A DNA stretch of 35,696 nt from Phlegmacium glaucopus (taxonomy: Eukaryota; Basidiomycota; Agaricomycetes; Agaricales; Cortinariaceae), in the NCBI GenBank assembly GCA_015039465.1, contig MU130698.1:1-35696 (forward strand). Reading direction: 5' to 3'. The first letter of the stretch is position 1. The number at the start of each line of letters is the position of its first letter. Made by a program: the position numbers and the translations under genes. Shown here piece after piece: positions 19,701 to 30,342 of the stretch. The notes under the pieces were generated by a model, which searched no databases, was not told where the DNA came from, and saw only the letters and a program-made list of their open reading frames with translations.

Positions 19701-21173
19701 GCTGAAAGGACATTCAGATTGTGTCAACTCTGCTGTCTTCTCTCCTGATGGTATGCATATTGTGTCTGCATCTGATGATAACACTGCAAGGATCTGGAAT
19801 ACAGCCACAGGAGAGTGTGAGGCAGAGCTGAAAGGACATTCAAATTGGGTCAAATCTGCTGTCTTCTCTCCTGATGGTATGCATATTGTGTCTGCATCTG
19901 ATGATGACATTGCAAGGATCTGGAATACAGCCACAGGAGAGTGTGAGGCAGAGCTGAAAGGACATTCGACAGTGTCAAGTCTGCTGTCTTCTCTCCTGAT
20001 GGTATGCATATTGTGTCTGCATCTGATGATAACACTGCAAGGATCTGGAATACAGCCACAGGAGAGTGTGAGGCAGAGCTGAAAGGACATTCAGATTGTG
20101 TCAACTCTGCTGTCTTCTCTCCTGATGGTATGCATATTGTGTCTGCATCTGATGATAACACTGCAAGGATCTGGAATACAGCCACAGGAGAGTGTGAGGC
20201 AGAGCTGAAAGGACATTCAGATTGGGTCAACTCTGCTGTCTTCTCTCCTGATGGTATGCATATTGTGTCTGCATCTTATGATAACACTGCAAGGATCTGG
20301 AATACAGCCACAGGAGAGTGTGAGGCAGAGCTGAAAGGACATTCAGATCGGGTCAACTCTGCTGTCTTCTCTCCTGATGGTATGCATATTGTGTCTGCAT
20401 CTGATGATAACACTGCAAGGATCTGGAATACAGCCACAGGAGAGTGTGAGGCAGAGCTGAAAGGACATTCAGATTGTGTCAACTCTGCTGTCTTCTCTCC
20501 TGATGGTATGCATATTGTGTCTGCATCTGATGATAACACTGCAAGGATCTGGAATACAGCCACAGGAGAGTGTGAGGCAGAGCTGAAAGGACATTCATAT
20601 AGGGTCAAGTCTGCTGTCTTCTCTCCTGATGGTATGCATATTGTGTCTGCATCTTTAGATGGCACTGCAAGGATCTGGAATACAGCCACAGGAGAGTGTG
20701 AGGCAGAGCTGAAAGGACATTCAAGTTATGTCAGCTCTGCTGTCTTCTCTCCTGATGGTATGCATATTGTGTCTGCATCTCATGATAACACTGCAAGGAT
20801 CTGGAATACAGCCACAGGACAGTGTGAGGCAGAGCTGAATGGACATATGCCCGTTCTATCTATATCTGATAATATTCAGTCACCTGGTTCATCATCAATA
20901 CCCGATGGTATTTATATTGGCCATCATGCTCGTGGCCTACTCCGCCCAACATTACAGTCATCATTCCTTGACATATATCAAGGCATGATATGCCACATGA
21001 TGAAAGATAAAATCCAGATTCCACCACCTTTCCATAATCCAACATCTGTTAGCTACCACTTGTCTAAAATATGCCTTGGATATGGCACAGGAGAAATTTT
21101 GCTCTTAGAAGTATGTATGGCCCTTATATTCTACTCCACAGTTTCATTACTCAATGTTTTCTCTCAAACATAG
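16704..21173 (+). CDS. NACHT-WD40 STAND protein (fungal NLR), WD40 part with two frameshifts
   Basis: Fungal NLRs are cytosolic sensors. A C-terminal repeat domain recognises a ligand and the NACHT ATPase then oligomerises; some govern heterokaryon incompatibility. Exons: 16704-16861, 16921-17098, 17152-17247, 17294-17374, 17429-18934 and 18984-21173; introns of 46-59 bp, all phases match. The first 171 residues have no domain I recognise. NACHT starts near residue 180: Walker A GMAGTGKT at about 225-232, Walker B VIVLDALDEC at about 329-338, sensor-like FFITSRPE at about 362-369. A helical region with FHASFYDFI follows, then a linker (NSLEGCPSALAWLP) and 13 WD40 repeats (19207-20844) with a C-terminal tail. 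An extra base near 19590 ends the frame at TGA 19620-19622, and a missing base near 19967 restores the original frame. So the product would stop in repeat 4 unless these are sequence errors. Without them it would be about 1,400 residues. Confidence 0.85.
19207..20844 (+). repeat. Array of 13 near-identical 126-bp WD40 repeats
   Basis: Thirteen tandem 42-codon units, each reading FSPDGMHIVSAS, ARIWNTATGECEAEL and KGHS. Units differ almost only at a few codons: the two residues after GHS (EC, NC, DC, NW, DW, DR, YR, SY), the residue before SAVFS (N, K or S after Val), the residue after VSAS (D, Y, H or L), and the next Asn/Asp/Gly. Silent differences are nearly absent, which points to recent expansion or ongoing homogenisation. 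Repeats 4 and 7 contain the 1-nt indels. Confidence 0.95.
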
Positions 21174-22990
21174 TTTCAATGTTAGCTTCTCAAACTTATG
21201 GCAGGGTATAGGTATGGTTCCTTTTCACAATATCATAGTGTTCTGCAAAGGACTGAAAAGAGATGGATCTGGAACATAAGACTGTAAGACAAAGATCAAT
21301 ATAGTTAGCAAAATTTAGTATGAAAGGTATTGTAATTGCATAAACATGATATTACCAAAGCATCACTCATAGTGTGAAATTTTTGATGTAGATATTCAGT
21401 AGTGCTTGAAGGTCTGGTCTATAGCACTGCAAAAATATCAGAAACTGTAACCAGTCTTTGTAGAACAATGTCTTGGCCCTACCTATTTTTAAAGCAGTCT
21501 AGTCCTTTGTCTTTCAAATTGGAAGAATATAGGACCATTAAAAAACCCTCAGTATTGAGGCATGAGGTTCTTTATTGGATTGAGCAATAGTGTGGGAACT
21601 GAGCACTACCATTGCAGCAATTGCTGGTGATTGTGCTTACTTAAGTTGTGGTTGGATTTTCAGCATTAGTGTGGGAATCAACTGCTATTGTTGTAGTGAT
21701 TGCCAATGATTGTGCTTGCTTAAGTTGTTGGACTTTCTTAACCTTAGATTAATCTGTTGCTAGTGACTGACAGCAGGAACAAGAACTATACCATCCAGGT
21801 TGAGCAAACCCAGGACTATGTAGTTATGCACAGTATAAATTGTTGTATGTGTTAGTAGACTAGAAGGTTATTCTAGCAATTGAGACAAGCAGAGAGACAT
21901 TGGACTAGTCCTTAGGTTAGAATGTCTCCTTGTGTTTGTTTAGGGAAGGCTTAAGCTGAGACTTGTAACACACAAAGATAGAGGAGATAGTAGAGGATGA
22001 TAAAGAGAGAGTCTTTAGATAAAGGCTATAGCAGAGGAAAGACAGATGGTGACTGAAACAGACAGAAAAATGTGAACTTAGAAGGGAATTCCAGTGAATT
22101 CCAGTGGAAAGATGACTGTAAGAGACTACAATGTGAATTGGAGGGAACTTCCCATCCTAAATACAAGTGGGCAGTATTTATACTGTACCACTTTGATTAG
22201 TTTGTGTCTGTCATGCATCACAGAACCTTTGGTTGTGGACAAAATCATGTGTTTGTCCCTGGTCACATTGGGAGTGGCTGATGGTTGAAAACCATTCTCA
22301 AAAAACCTCAAAAAGCAAATGCAGATTAAGTATTTTTGGGATATGTCACAGGTCACTATGCCCTTGGATGGAGATACAAAATTGTCCACAGGTCACACCC
22401 AAGACAAACTAATCAAAATGGTACATTACTCCAAGGATGAGGCTATGTGAACAATAAACAATAAGCAAAATATGTGCTGCCAAAGGAAGAAAGATGGAGA
22501 AATGACAGCTGCAAGAAGCAAAGAACAATGGGAGAGGGAAGACAATAATAAAAATTAGTAAGATGACAAAGTGCAAGAGAAAAGGGAGAAAGGTAAATAT
22601 CATTCAATAGAAAAATAAATCCAGCCCCATTCCTGTGGACATGTCAAAAATGTAAAAGGTCCTGAGTCAACATTTAAGATGCACAGCCTTGTTCCCATAA
22701 AACTTCCATATGCTCATGATCCCATGTTGTGCAGCCTTGATAACATGCTTGACATACTGTAAGAATAGACCTCTCCTGCTGATTCATCCACACCTTCTGC
22801 TTAGTCATGATCCTTCTGGACTTCCCATGAGACAGCCTGTGTTAGGGCAACTATGGTACTGACTTAGTCAGACTAGCAGAGGATCCAAAGTTAATTATAT
22901 TATAGATTACTAATCACAGACAGCTCACCTAGCAGGGGATCCAAAGATGAAAGGATAAGATCCCTGCTAAGGTGAAGGCATATTTAAATA
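21174..22990. other. CpG-poor gene-free stretch 3' of the NLR
   Basis: No supportable gene. Contains an imperfect tandem duplication of about 80 bp at 21589-21745 (both copies begin AGTGTGGGAA and contain GATTGTGCTT.CTTAAGTTGT). A TATA-bearing stretch near 21835 and CTTGTAACACA near 21966 are reminiscent of an LTR, but I found no target duplication. Confidence 0.35.
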
Positions 22991-23008
22991 CTAATATGGA
23001 GATAATGG

Positions 23009-23300
23009 AGTTATGGAAAATAATAGAATAAAAAGTGGTACAATATTAAGAATAAATGAAGGTGAATATGTTTGAGTTGGGTGCCAATTTGGGTGCTGAA
23101 ATGGCCAGTCAATGAGAATTTGAAAAATGAAGGAAAAGGAGTAAAAATAGAATTGTGAAGGAAAATGAAATAAAAGATGATACAATATTGAAATGAATGG
23201 AAGGTGAGTAGGTTTGGGTTCAGGTACTGATTTGGGTGTTGATTCAGGGCTGATTTGGCTGATTGATAGGAATTTAAAAAACAAAGAAAAATGAAAATGA
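23009..23300. repeat. Imperfect tandem duplication, about 145-bp unit
   Basis: Two copies share TACAATATT, AATGAAGGTGA/AATGGAAGGTGA, a GTTTG.GTTG run, TTTGGGTG and AATTTRAAAAA.AAAGRAAAA. The first spans about 23020-23140 and the second about 23165-23295. Purine-rich and without coding support. Confidence 0.5.
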
Positions 23301-23358
23301 GTGAAAATAGGAAGGAAGTTGAACTTGTCTGTGGGGTGGAATACACAGCTCCAAATTT

Positions 23359-23390
23359 GGGTTTTGGTTTTGGTTTTGGTTTTGGTTTGG
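23359..23390. repeat. (GGTTTT)n microsatellite
   Basis: Five consecutive GGTTTT-type units. It causes the Pro/Asn/Lys-rich minus-strand reading frames in this area, which are therefore not genes. Confidence 0.9.
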
Positions 23391-23469
23391 GATGTTTGTC
23401 CAGTCTGACGAGAAACTGGGTACTATCCCCTGACAGTCTGTGAGATAAATATTGTGGGAAGTAGTGATG

Positions 23470-24466
23470 CCACAGTCCAACCAAAGTTTGAACCTGAACT
23501 TTGAGGACTGGACTAAAAGTCAGTTCAAAGTTCAGAGCATGGCTGAACTGAACCTGTTTTGAGGTTCAATGAGGCACATTTTGCCCTAATGCTTGGAAGT
23601 TAGGTTAATTAACTGGAAAATAACTGAGACCTGACCAGACCTAACTGCAAAGCTAACCTAACTGCAGTTAGGGTTAGTCAATTTCAAAAATAAAATAACC
23701 AGTTATTTTGCAGTTAACTAACCATTAACTAACTGGTCATAACCACCCCTATTCTACCCCTTCAAAATGTGCCTAAGAATGTGAAAAACACTCAAACTTT
23801 GACTGAGTTATTGTCAAATCTCTAAGATTATTTTCATAAATATGTCAATTCATCACCGAATTAAGCGTTCTTGGGCCCGTGTTAAAGCTAAAATAAGCGG
23901 GAATAATATTTATTGAGACATATATGGACAGATTTTCCTGCGTTTTGCTGAATTTAAGTGTTTTGGTCCTAACCAGTTAGTACCTAGTTAATAACTGCAA
24001 ATAACTGGTTATTTGCAGTCTAGTTAGGTTATTTTTGGTTCTAGGATGAAGGCTAACCAGTCTTGGTCTCGGTTAGAGCCCCTGAGCACGAAATAACCAG
24101 ACCTAACCAGACTTTTAAGCACTATTTTTCCCAAACACTTGCTTTATATGGTAATTAGTTCAGTTCAGAACTGGACCAGAACCAGGTTCAAGGGGGTGTC
24201 ATGAAAAATAAAATCATATCATCTCACCTTATTTTTTAACAGACAGTCAGATACCCACCTCCTGTAACATGACAAATTTCCATATTAGATAGTACTGAGC
24301 ACAAAAATAAGTTGGGTGTGTCATTCTGATGGCTTAGGGTTCTAGTTCCAACAATTTTCAAGCTGGCCCCCCCTCCTCACATGACATGTTTTATTTTAAT
24401 CCTATCATCCCCTTGACCAGGTTCAAAGTTCAGACTGTTCCCTGAACTGGACCAATAATTTGGTTC
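23470..24466. mobile_element. Degenerate inverted-repeat element, interrupted by a solo LTR on its right
   Basis: The outer parts carry related motifs in opposite orientation: TTTGAACCTGAACTTTGAGG near 23488 and ACCAGGTTCAAAGTTCAGAC near 24417. Inside, an arm AAATAACCAGTTATTTTGCA at about 23694-23713 has its reverse complement (TGCAAATAACTGGTTATTT) at about 23997-24015. This nested palindromic layout without coding capacity fits one or two non-autonomous transposons. The right end continues after the LTR at 24874. Confidence 0.5.
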
Positions 24467-24868
24467 TGTCAGGGGACCTCCCTTTGGTCCTACCCTACAC
24501 CTCCCAGCCTACACATAACACCACCTGTCACCCGATCTCACCATCATACAACAACCCTACATTATCGCCTAGGCCTATGGCACTACCCTGTACCCTCTGT
24601 CACTATGTGGCATCCCATCACAAGCTTCCTATAGAAGCATCATCCTTACTCGGTTCCTGGTTAGGTATCTGCTTAGTAGTGTAGTATTACTCATGACTGA
24701 TTCTTATCACTATACAAACAAGTACATACAAGTGCACAGACCATGTATCTTAGTATAAATAGTTAAGGTGCAGATACAGGATCTGCACCTTGGTCAATAA
24801 CAATGTTTACAGGGTTATCCAAGAACTGTGAGTGTAAGGGCAGCTGTTCTATGGCTCATTCCCTAACA
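24467..24868. mobile_element. Solo LTR (402 bp) with perfect target duplication
   Basis: Starts TGTCAGGGGA and ends CCCTAACA, so the ends are an almost perfect 8-bp inverted repeat with TG..CA termini. GGTTC flanks it on both sides (24462-24466 and 24869-24873). A TATAAATAG at 24754-24762 is in promoter position for an LTR on the plus strand. No internal retrotransposon sequence is adjacent, so this is what remains after LTR-LTR recombination. Confidence 0.85.
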
Positions 24869-24873
24869 GGTTC

Positions 24874-25563
24874 AGGGTTTACCAAAATGGCAGAGAACCA
24901 GGCTAAACCAGGCTTCAGCATCACTAGTCACATTGGGTTAATTGGCTGTATGACAAAGTTTTGAAACTCCCAATCCTTTGGACTTGCACACTTGGCTTTC
25001 TTCTGACACAACCATCCACCCATCTTATGCCAAGGTGACACCAGGGGCTATTTAATATATATATTACCAAGTCAACTCCAAAGTCTCATTGGTGAAAGGT
25101 GTTGCCAATGTTTTTTATTTTATTTTTCTATTCACAATTTAGTCAAAATTTTGAAACTCCCAACTCATGATAGTAGAGGATGTTCATCATTGATAATATT
25201 AACAGGCTACTTAGTTCCTCTCAGTTTGCAAATGTTAGAGTCTGCCTATATGTATATTTTTTTGATTGATGGCCTATCAATGAGAAAACACCTGTAACAG
25301 CTTTACCAGAAGCTTGAAATTTCCCAGTTTAGTCCCCTCTTAGAAGTCACATAATAATTGTACCATCAAGCACCCATACCTATTTTTAATGCCCACCCAT
25401 CTCCAATGCCAAGCACCTGTTTTGAACACCAACTGTCCATTTTCAAGACCAACCACCACACAACTGCCTGTTTTCAACACCAATTGCCCATTTTGATGCC
25501 CACTGCCCATTTGAGACCCAACTGCCTGTTTTTTCAATCCCCATCTACTCATCTTACCCTGGA
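24874..25563. other. Gene-free stretch with a degenerate short tandem repeat
   Basis: No gene supported. At about 25410-25540 a degenerate tandem of roughly 25 bp is built from CAACTGCCYATTTTCAA.ACC variants. The phrase TTTTGAAACTCCCAA occurs at about 24958 and 25149. Confidence 0.4.
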
Positions 25564-25796
25564 CCCCTCTTGTGGGGAGAGGGTTGCTATTTAATTTTAT
25601 CTCTCATGTATTAGTCAATCTTATTTTATTTCACCTACATAAGATGACAGACAAGCAGAGCAACCCCTCACAAGAGGGGATTTTACTTTTCATGTATTAA
25701 TTTTTTTGTAAATTAATTATAAATAAAGTATAAATATTGATTATATAATAATGATGTCCCTCCTGTTAAAGAAATATTAACTGAGATATTGATACT
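25564..25796. repeat. Dispersed hairpin repeat, copy 2, next to the LINE insertion point
   Basis: The first 116 bp form a hairpin: CCCCTCTTGTGGGG at 25564 and its inverted partner CCCCTCACAAGAGGGG ending at 25679. Together with the AT-rich tail to about 25796 it matches 8708-8873. The LINE target duplication begins three bases further on. Confidence 0.65.
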
Positions 25797-26265
25797 GATT
25801 TGATACTGTTTTTTATTTTTATTTTTTTTTAAATCAGATTTATTGTGCGAGAAGACATGGTCCTCATGTTACACAGTACTTGTGTACAGGAGGCTGGAGT
25901 AAGAGAGCATAGCTGAGGGGTGTGTTAAGTCAATACCTATCTAAGACTACAAGAGCCATAGAATACCACGCCCCCCCCGCTGACAAGGCAGCAGAGTAAA
26001 AGTGGGTCGGCGTATCCGCCACCGTCTTAGACTATGCTCCCCTATTAAGATCCTGAGAGAATGAAACAAAATGTAAGTGAGGTAGCTTGGTGGACGAAGG
26101 CGACAGGGTCCGCTGTGCAGATGAGGGTGTATAAAAGAGTGTCTCGATGACAGCCAGGCTAGCTAGGAAGAGGTTAGTGTGAGGGAGGGTTGAGAGCTGG
26201 TGGGGGAAGGCTGAGGTGACGAGTGCCTTGAGTGGTTAGAGGGTTACGGACGGAGATGGGTGTGG

Positions 26266-29200
26266 TCATCTGGGGTTGTGATTGTGGTGGGGGGTCAGGT
26301 CGATGGCAAGGGTGGCGTTGCGGGCAGAGAGGGCTTGGGTTTTGAAACATTTGGTAGCATGGATATATTTGAGCAGTGGTTTGGTGGCAGAGGGGTCTGA
26401 GAGTAGGAATGAGATGGCGTCGGCATTGCGTCTAAGTTTGCGCTGGAGTATGTGTCGTTCGTGTTGGTAATGAGGGCAGTGGAGAAAAAAGTGGTGTACT
26501 GATTCGACTGTAAGGCCTTGGCAGTGGGGGCAGGTAGGAGTTTCAGAGGGGTGTATGCAGAAGAGGTGCTGGTTGAGTGGGGAGTGCCCCGTATGGAGCT
26601 GGGTGAGAATAGCGGATTGACGTCGATCGAGAGGGTCGATGAGTTTGAGGAATTTGTTTGAGGGCAGGGATTTGTTGAGGGAGCAGATAAGGGGGTAGCG
26701 AGATGAGGTCTTCCATCGCTTCTTCCAGGTTTTGCAGATGTGGGATAGGTTATCTTGACGTGTGGCTGATATACTAGTTGGGAGTGGAGTGTTGTGTAGG
26801 TAAAGGGGGAGAAGGTTCTTGGGGCTTGAGGAGCCTTGGGCAGCTTGTTTCGCTAGGGCGTCTGCTTGTTCGTTGGGGGGAAATTTTTTGTGGCCAGGTG
26901 TCCAGTGGATTTAAAGCTTGATGACATTGTGGGTTGGGGGCTTGGGTGCATGGGCATTTGTGAAGCGGCTTTGAGTGGAGTGGAGTTGTTCTGCAGCTTC
27001 ATGTACATGGTCGAGCAGGTGATGGGCGGGGTGAGGGTGTTGGTTGTTGAGGGCGCTAATAGAGGCTTGGTTGTCAGTACCAATAACAGTATACTTACGT
27101 AGTTGGAAGCATAGGGCATCGAGTAGGTGCAGTGCTAGGGTGAGCCCTACTATTTGACCTTCATATATGGTGTGGTCAGAGAGGGAGCCGAGGTGGTATC
27201 GTAGAGAGCTTTTCTCTATCTGGTTGATGTAAAGGACGGCTGCAGCCCCTACTCCATTTTTGAATCCAGATCCGTCGCAGTAGACCGAGACCTGTGTCTT
27301 GTGATAGGTGATCGCGGCTTTGAGGGCCTTGTCTCTGCTGTCAAGGATGGAGGTGGTGAAGGAGGGAACGTAATTGGGCTGACGCCGGGTGGCAAGGATT
27401 GTTTCTAACAATGAAGGGATGATGTCAGTAGTAAAGAAGAGGTTGTGGAGAGGTGACCGGTGTTTTTTAACATATCGTTTAGAGGCTTTGCGGGCCAGGG
27501 AGTGTAGGGGGTGGGAGGACGGGAGAGAGGCTATTCTGGTGGCTGCTCGGAATAGAACCTTGTTGAAAAGGAGATCTATCGGAAGGAGGTTAGTGTGGAC
27601 TTCAAGGACGTCGCCTGCAGCAGAGTTGAGCGCTCCCATTATTGTTTTGGCCACACGTCTCTGAATAGTGGTCAGCTTTTTTGTGATGGCTATGGATCCC
27701 ATGCGTTTGAGCCCTGAGGGGCCAGGGTGGATTCCTGTAAACCAGATGTCAGCAGCATAGGTAAAAGTAGGGACAGACACAGTGTTGTAGAGTTGTTGTA
27801 TGCGTTTTGGGGGCATACCCCCTGAGATCCTGGATAGGCAAGTGATTTGAAGTGACCACCAGGTTGTGGTGGCAACTACCTTCTGGTGGTGACCAGCCCA
27901 GCGGAGCTTGGGGTCGAGTAGTACTCCTAGATATTTATAGGTGTTGGTTGTGTTGATAGTTTGCAGGGTCTGAGAGCCATTGAGGTTGACCCTCGTGAGT
28001 GTGAGGTCTACAGGGGCGATATCATGATGCGAACGAGGGAAGTTCATCAGGGCTAGTTTGGTCAGTTCAAAAGGAGAGTTATGAGAGATAGACCAGTTGA
28101 AGCCGCCATTGGGGCGCTCCATCATTTTGTGGATGGTATTGTGGGCGTCAGCAAGGGTCTTGCCAACGGCTAGGAACATTGTGTCGTCGACAAACCCGAT
28201 AGAGGTTTTGTTCTTGTGCTTTGCTGACTGGATCAGTGGCAAATTGTAAAAGGCATATAGGATCATGGAGAGTGGGCATCCTTGGGTGGTTCCATTGATG
28301 ATTTCGATGAGCTCCGAGATGAAGTCGTCGAATTGAAGTCGGGTTTTCCTGCCAGTTAACATTTTCTCGATTAGTCGGATGTAGCAGGCTGGGACTCTTG
28401 CGGCTCTCATATTGTGAATAAGCTGTTCTTTGGCAGTGTTTGGGAAGGCCCCCTGGACATCAAGGAATAGGGCCACTGCTACTTTACCGGTGCGCCAAGC
28501 GTCTTTGACTGTGTGGGTCAGCACGTGAAGAGTGTCTGTTGTGTTGCGCCCAGAGTGGCCACCAAACTGGCCAGGGGGAAGCATGAGGTATTTTTCCGCT
28601 AGGTGTGACAGGTCAGCGGCAACTAAGGTAGATAATAACTTGCCAATAGTGTCGAGAAGGCCTATTGGGTGATAGGCTTTGGCGACGTCGTAGGCTGGTT
28701 TGCTTGGTTTCCGGAGGACTAGTGTGGTAGAGGTTAGCCATCGCTCATGGTGTACATTCAGTTCAATAACAGCACAGAAAATGTAGAAGAGGTGGTCTAG
28801 AAGGACGTCGATGGACTTAGTTAAAATTAGGTTTGGTATACCATTGGGGCCTGGTGCCTTGTGGGGCTTGAGGGAGCGAGCAGTTTCTTTAATGCGTCGT
28901 CGGGTAAAGAACTTGATTCCTGGTAGTGGTGTGGGGTAGTTGAAGTTGAGAGGCACTGAGGAGGATGGTGGCAGGGGGGGGAAGAAAGGGGCTGAGAGAG
29001 CATTGACCTTGTCAGAGTTGGAGGAGGCGTTTGATGGTACACCATTTATTTGGACCTTGAGAGTGGGCACCCGGGCGTTAGAATAGTCTGAGGGGTCGTT
29101 GGTTACATATTTGTTTGCTGTGTATACTTGTGAGGGCGTAATGTTCTCCAGCCAGTCTGTCCAGTGGGCCTTGGTTGCTGCTTCAATTGCGTCTGCAAAT

Positions 29201-30279
29201 TCCCTGTTGGCTTTCTTGTGGTCTTCCCTGGATGGGTGGTCGGTAATGTCGCGGAATTTGTATGCTAGGTTACTGAGCCTATTCTTCTTTTTCTTGAGAG
29301 CTGTGAGGTCAGCGTTCCACCAGCGTTTGGAAAAGGGGCACGGTTTCTTGATAGGGGCGTGAAGAGATATGACATCCTGTATGATCGTGACTAGCTTGTC
29401 GACTTTTGTGTGGAACTCTGCTTTGGAGGTAATGAGGGTGGTGGGAGATCTGGCTTGGAGGTGGTCGCGTAGTGTGTTGTTGAAGTCATCAAAATCAATG
29501 TTGCAGAAGTCCAGGGCCATACGGGGGAGGGATCGAGCAACTGGCATGTCAATGACTGTGATAATTGGTAGGTGGTCGGCAAGGGCTGGGTGCATAGAGG
29601 GGTTAGTATTACATGAAATAGTAAGGTTTAGAGTGTGGTGAGATAGCCAGACATTGTCTGGGCGAGTCCATTTGTGGGCTGCTGTTTTGTAGGTAGGGAT
29701 GCCGGGGGGAAGGATTTGTTCCATGTTGTGGGTCCAAACAAGCTCAAGAAGGGGTAGGATGTTGTTCTCTGCAGAGTTGAGGTGGCGGTTGTCTTTGGAT
29801 TCCCATAGAGGGTGGTGTCTGTTGAAGTCACCGAGCCAAAGCATGTGGTTGAGTAGGGCAGGGGGGTTGGTATCAAGATGTTGGGCAAGTTCTATGAGGT
29901 TGTCATTGTGCATGCAGTCGTTGTAGATGTTGAATAGCGACAGGTGACCATAGGTGTTGTGGAATCTGACCGCAGTAATGTCAGAGTTGGGTATATCTAA
30001 TTGGGTATAAGCGTCAGTAGAGATATTAGTATTGATCATAAGGATAGAGCGAGAGCGAGAGGCATCATCCAAGTAATGATTGGAGGGGTATAGTATACGC
30101 CAGTAGGTTGAGCCTCTGGCATTTTTGAATGTGTTGAGCCATGGTTCTTGAATGGCAATGACATCCCAGTCTTCAGGCGCGGCAGTGTTGAGGATGTATT
30201 GTTGAGCAGTCTTGGATTTGTGAGTATTTTGTTGCCATATACGGAGTCTGCTTGGTGATTTAGAGGTTCTTCTATTCAT
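26266..30279 (-). pseudogene. LINE ORF2: endonuclease, reverse transcriptase, RNase H
   Basis: The ATG at 30279-30277 opens 1,122 codons to a TAA at 26913-26911; the same frame is open beyond it to TGA 26268-26266, so one nonsense codon separates a 1,336-codon frame. In order: APE-type endonuclease (IWQQNTHKS, IQEPW, WLGDFNRHHPLWE, ALADHLPI); reverse transcriptase with HKAPGPNGIP, catalytic Asp in FLDVQGAF, NGTTQGCPLS and FVDDTMF; RNase H with YCDGSG, YEGQIVGL and GTDNQAS, interrupted just before IHWTPGH. The C-terminus after the stop holds CPHC..VHHFFLHC, a zinc-binding motif usual at the end of such proteins. The stop truncates RNase H and the zinc motif. Confidence 0.9.
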
Positions 30280-30342
30280 TAGGGGTAGGGGCAGGGGTTG
30301 AAGACTTGCGGTGCTGGGACTGTGAACCTGTGCGGTTGGGGA

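Noticed and set aside
19040..20690. Long antisense reading frames across the WD40 array
   Set aside because: They are the reverse frame of a 126-bp in-frame repeat and follow from its composition; no independent domain or start signal.
21592..21972. Solo LTR from TGTGGGAAC to TTGTAACA
   Set aside because: A TATA-like motif and plausible termini exist, but no target duplication or second copy was found.
22991..23484. Pro/Lys/Asn-repeat protein on the minus strand
   Set aside because: Produced by the (GGTTTT)n run and purine-rich tandem DNA; no domain.
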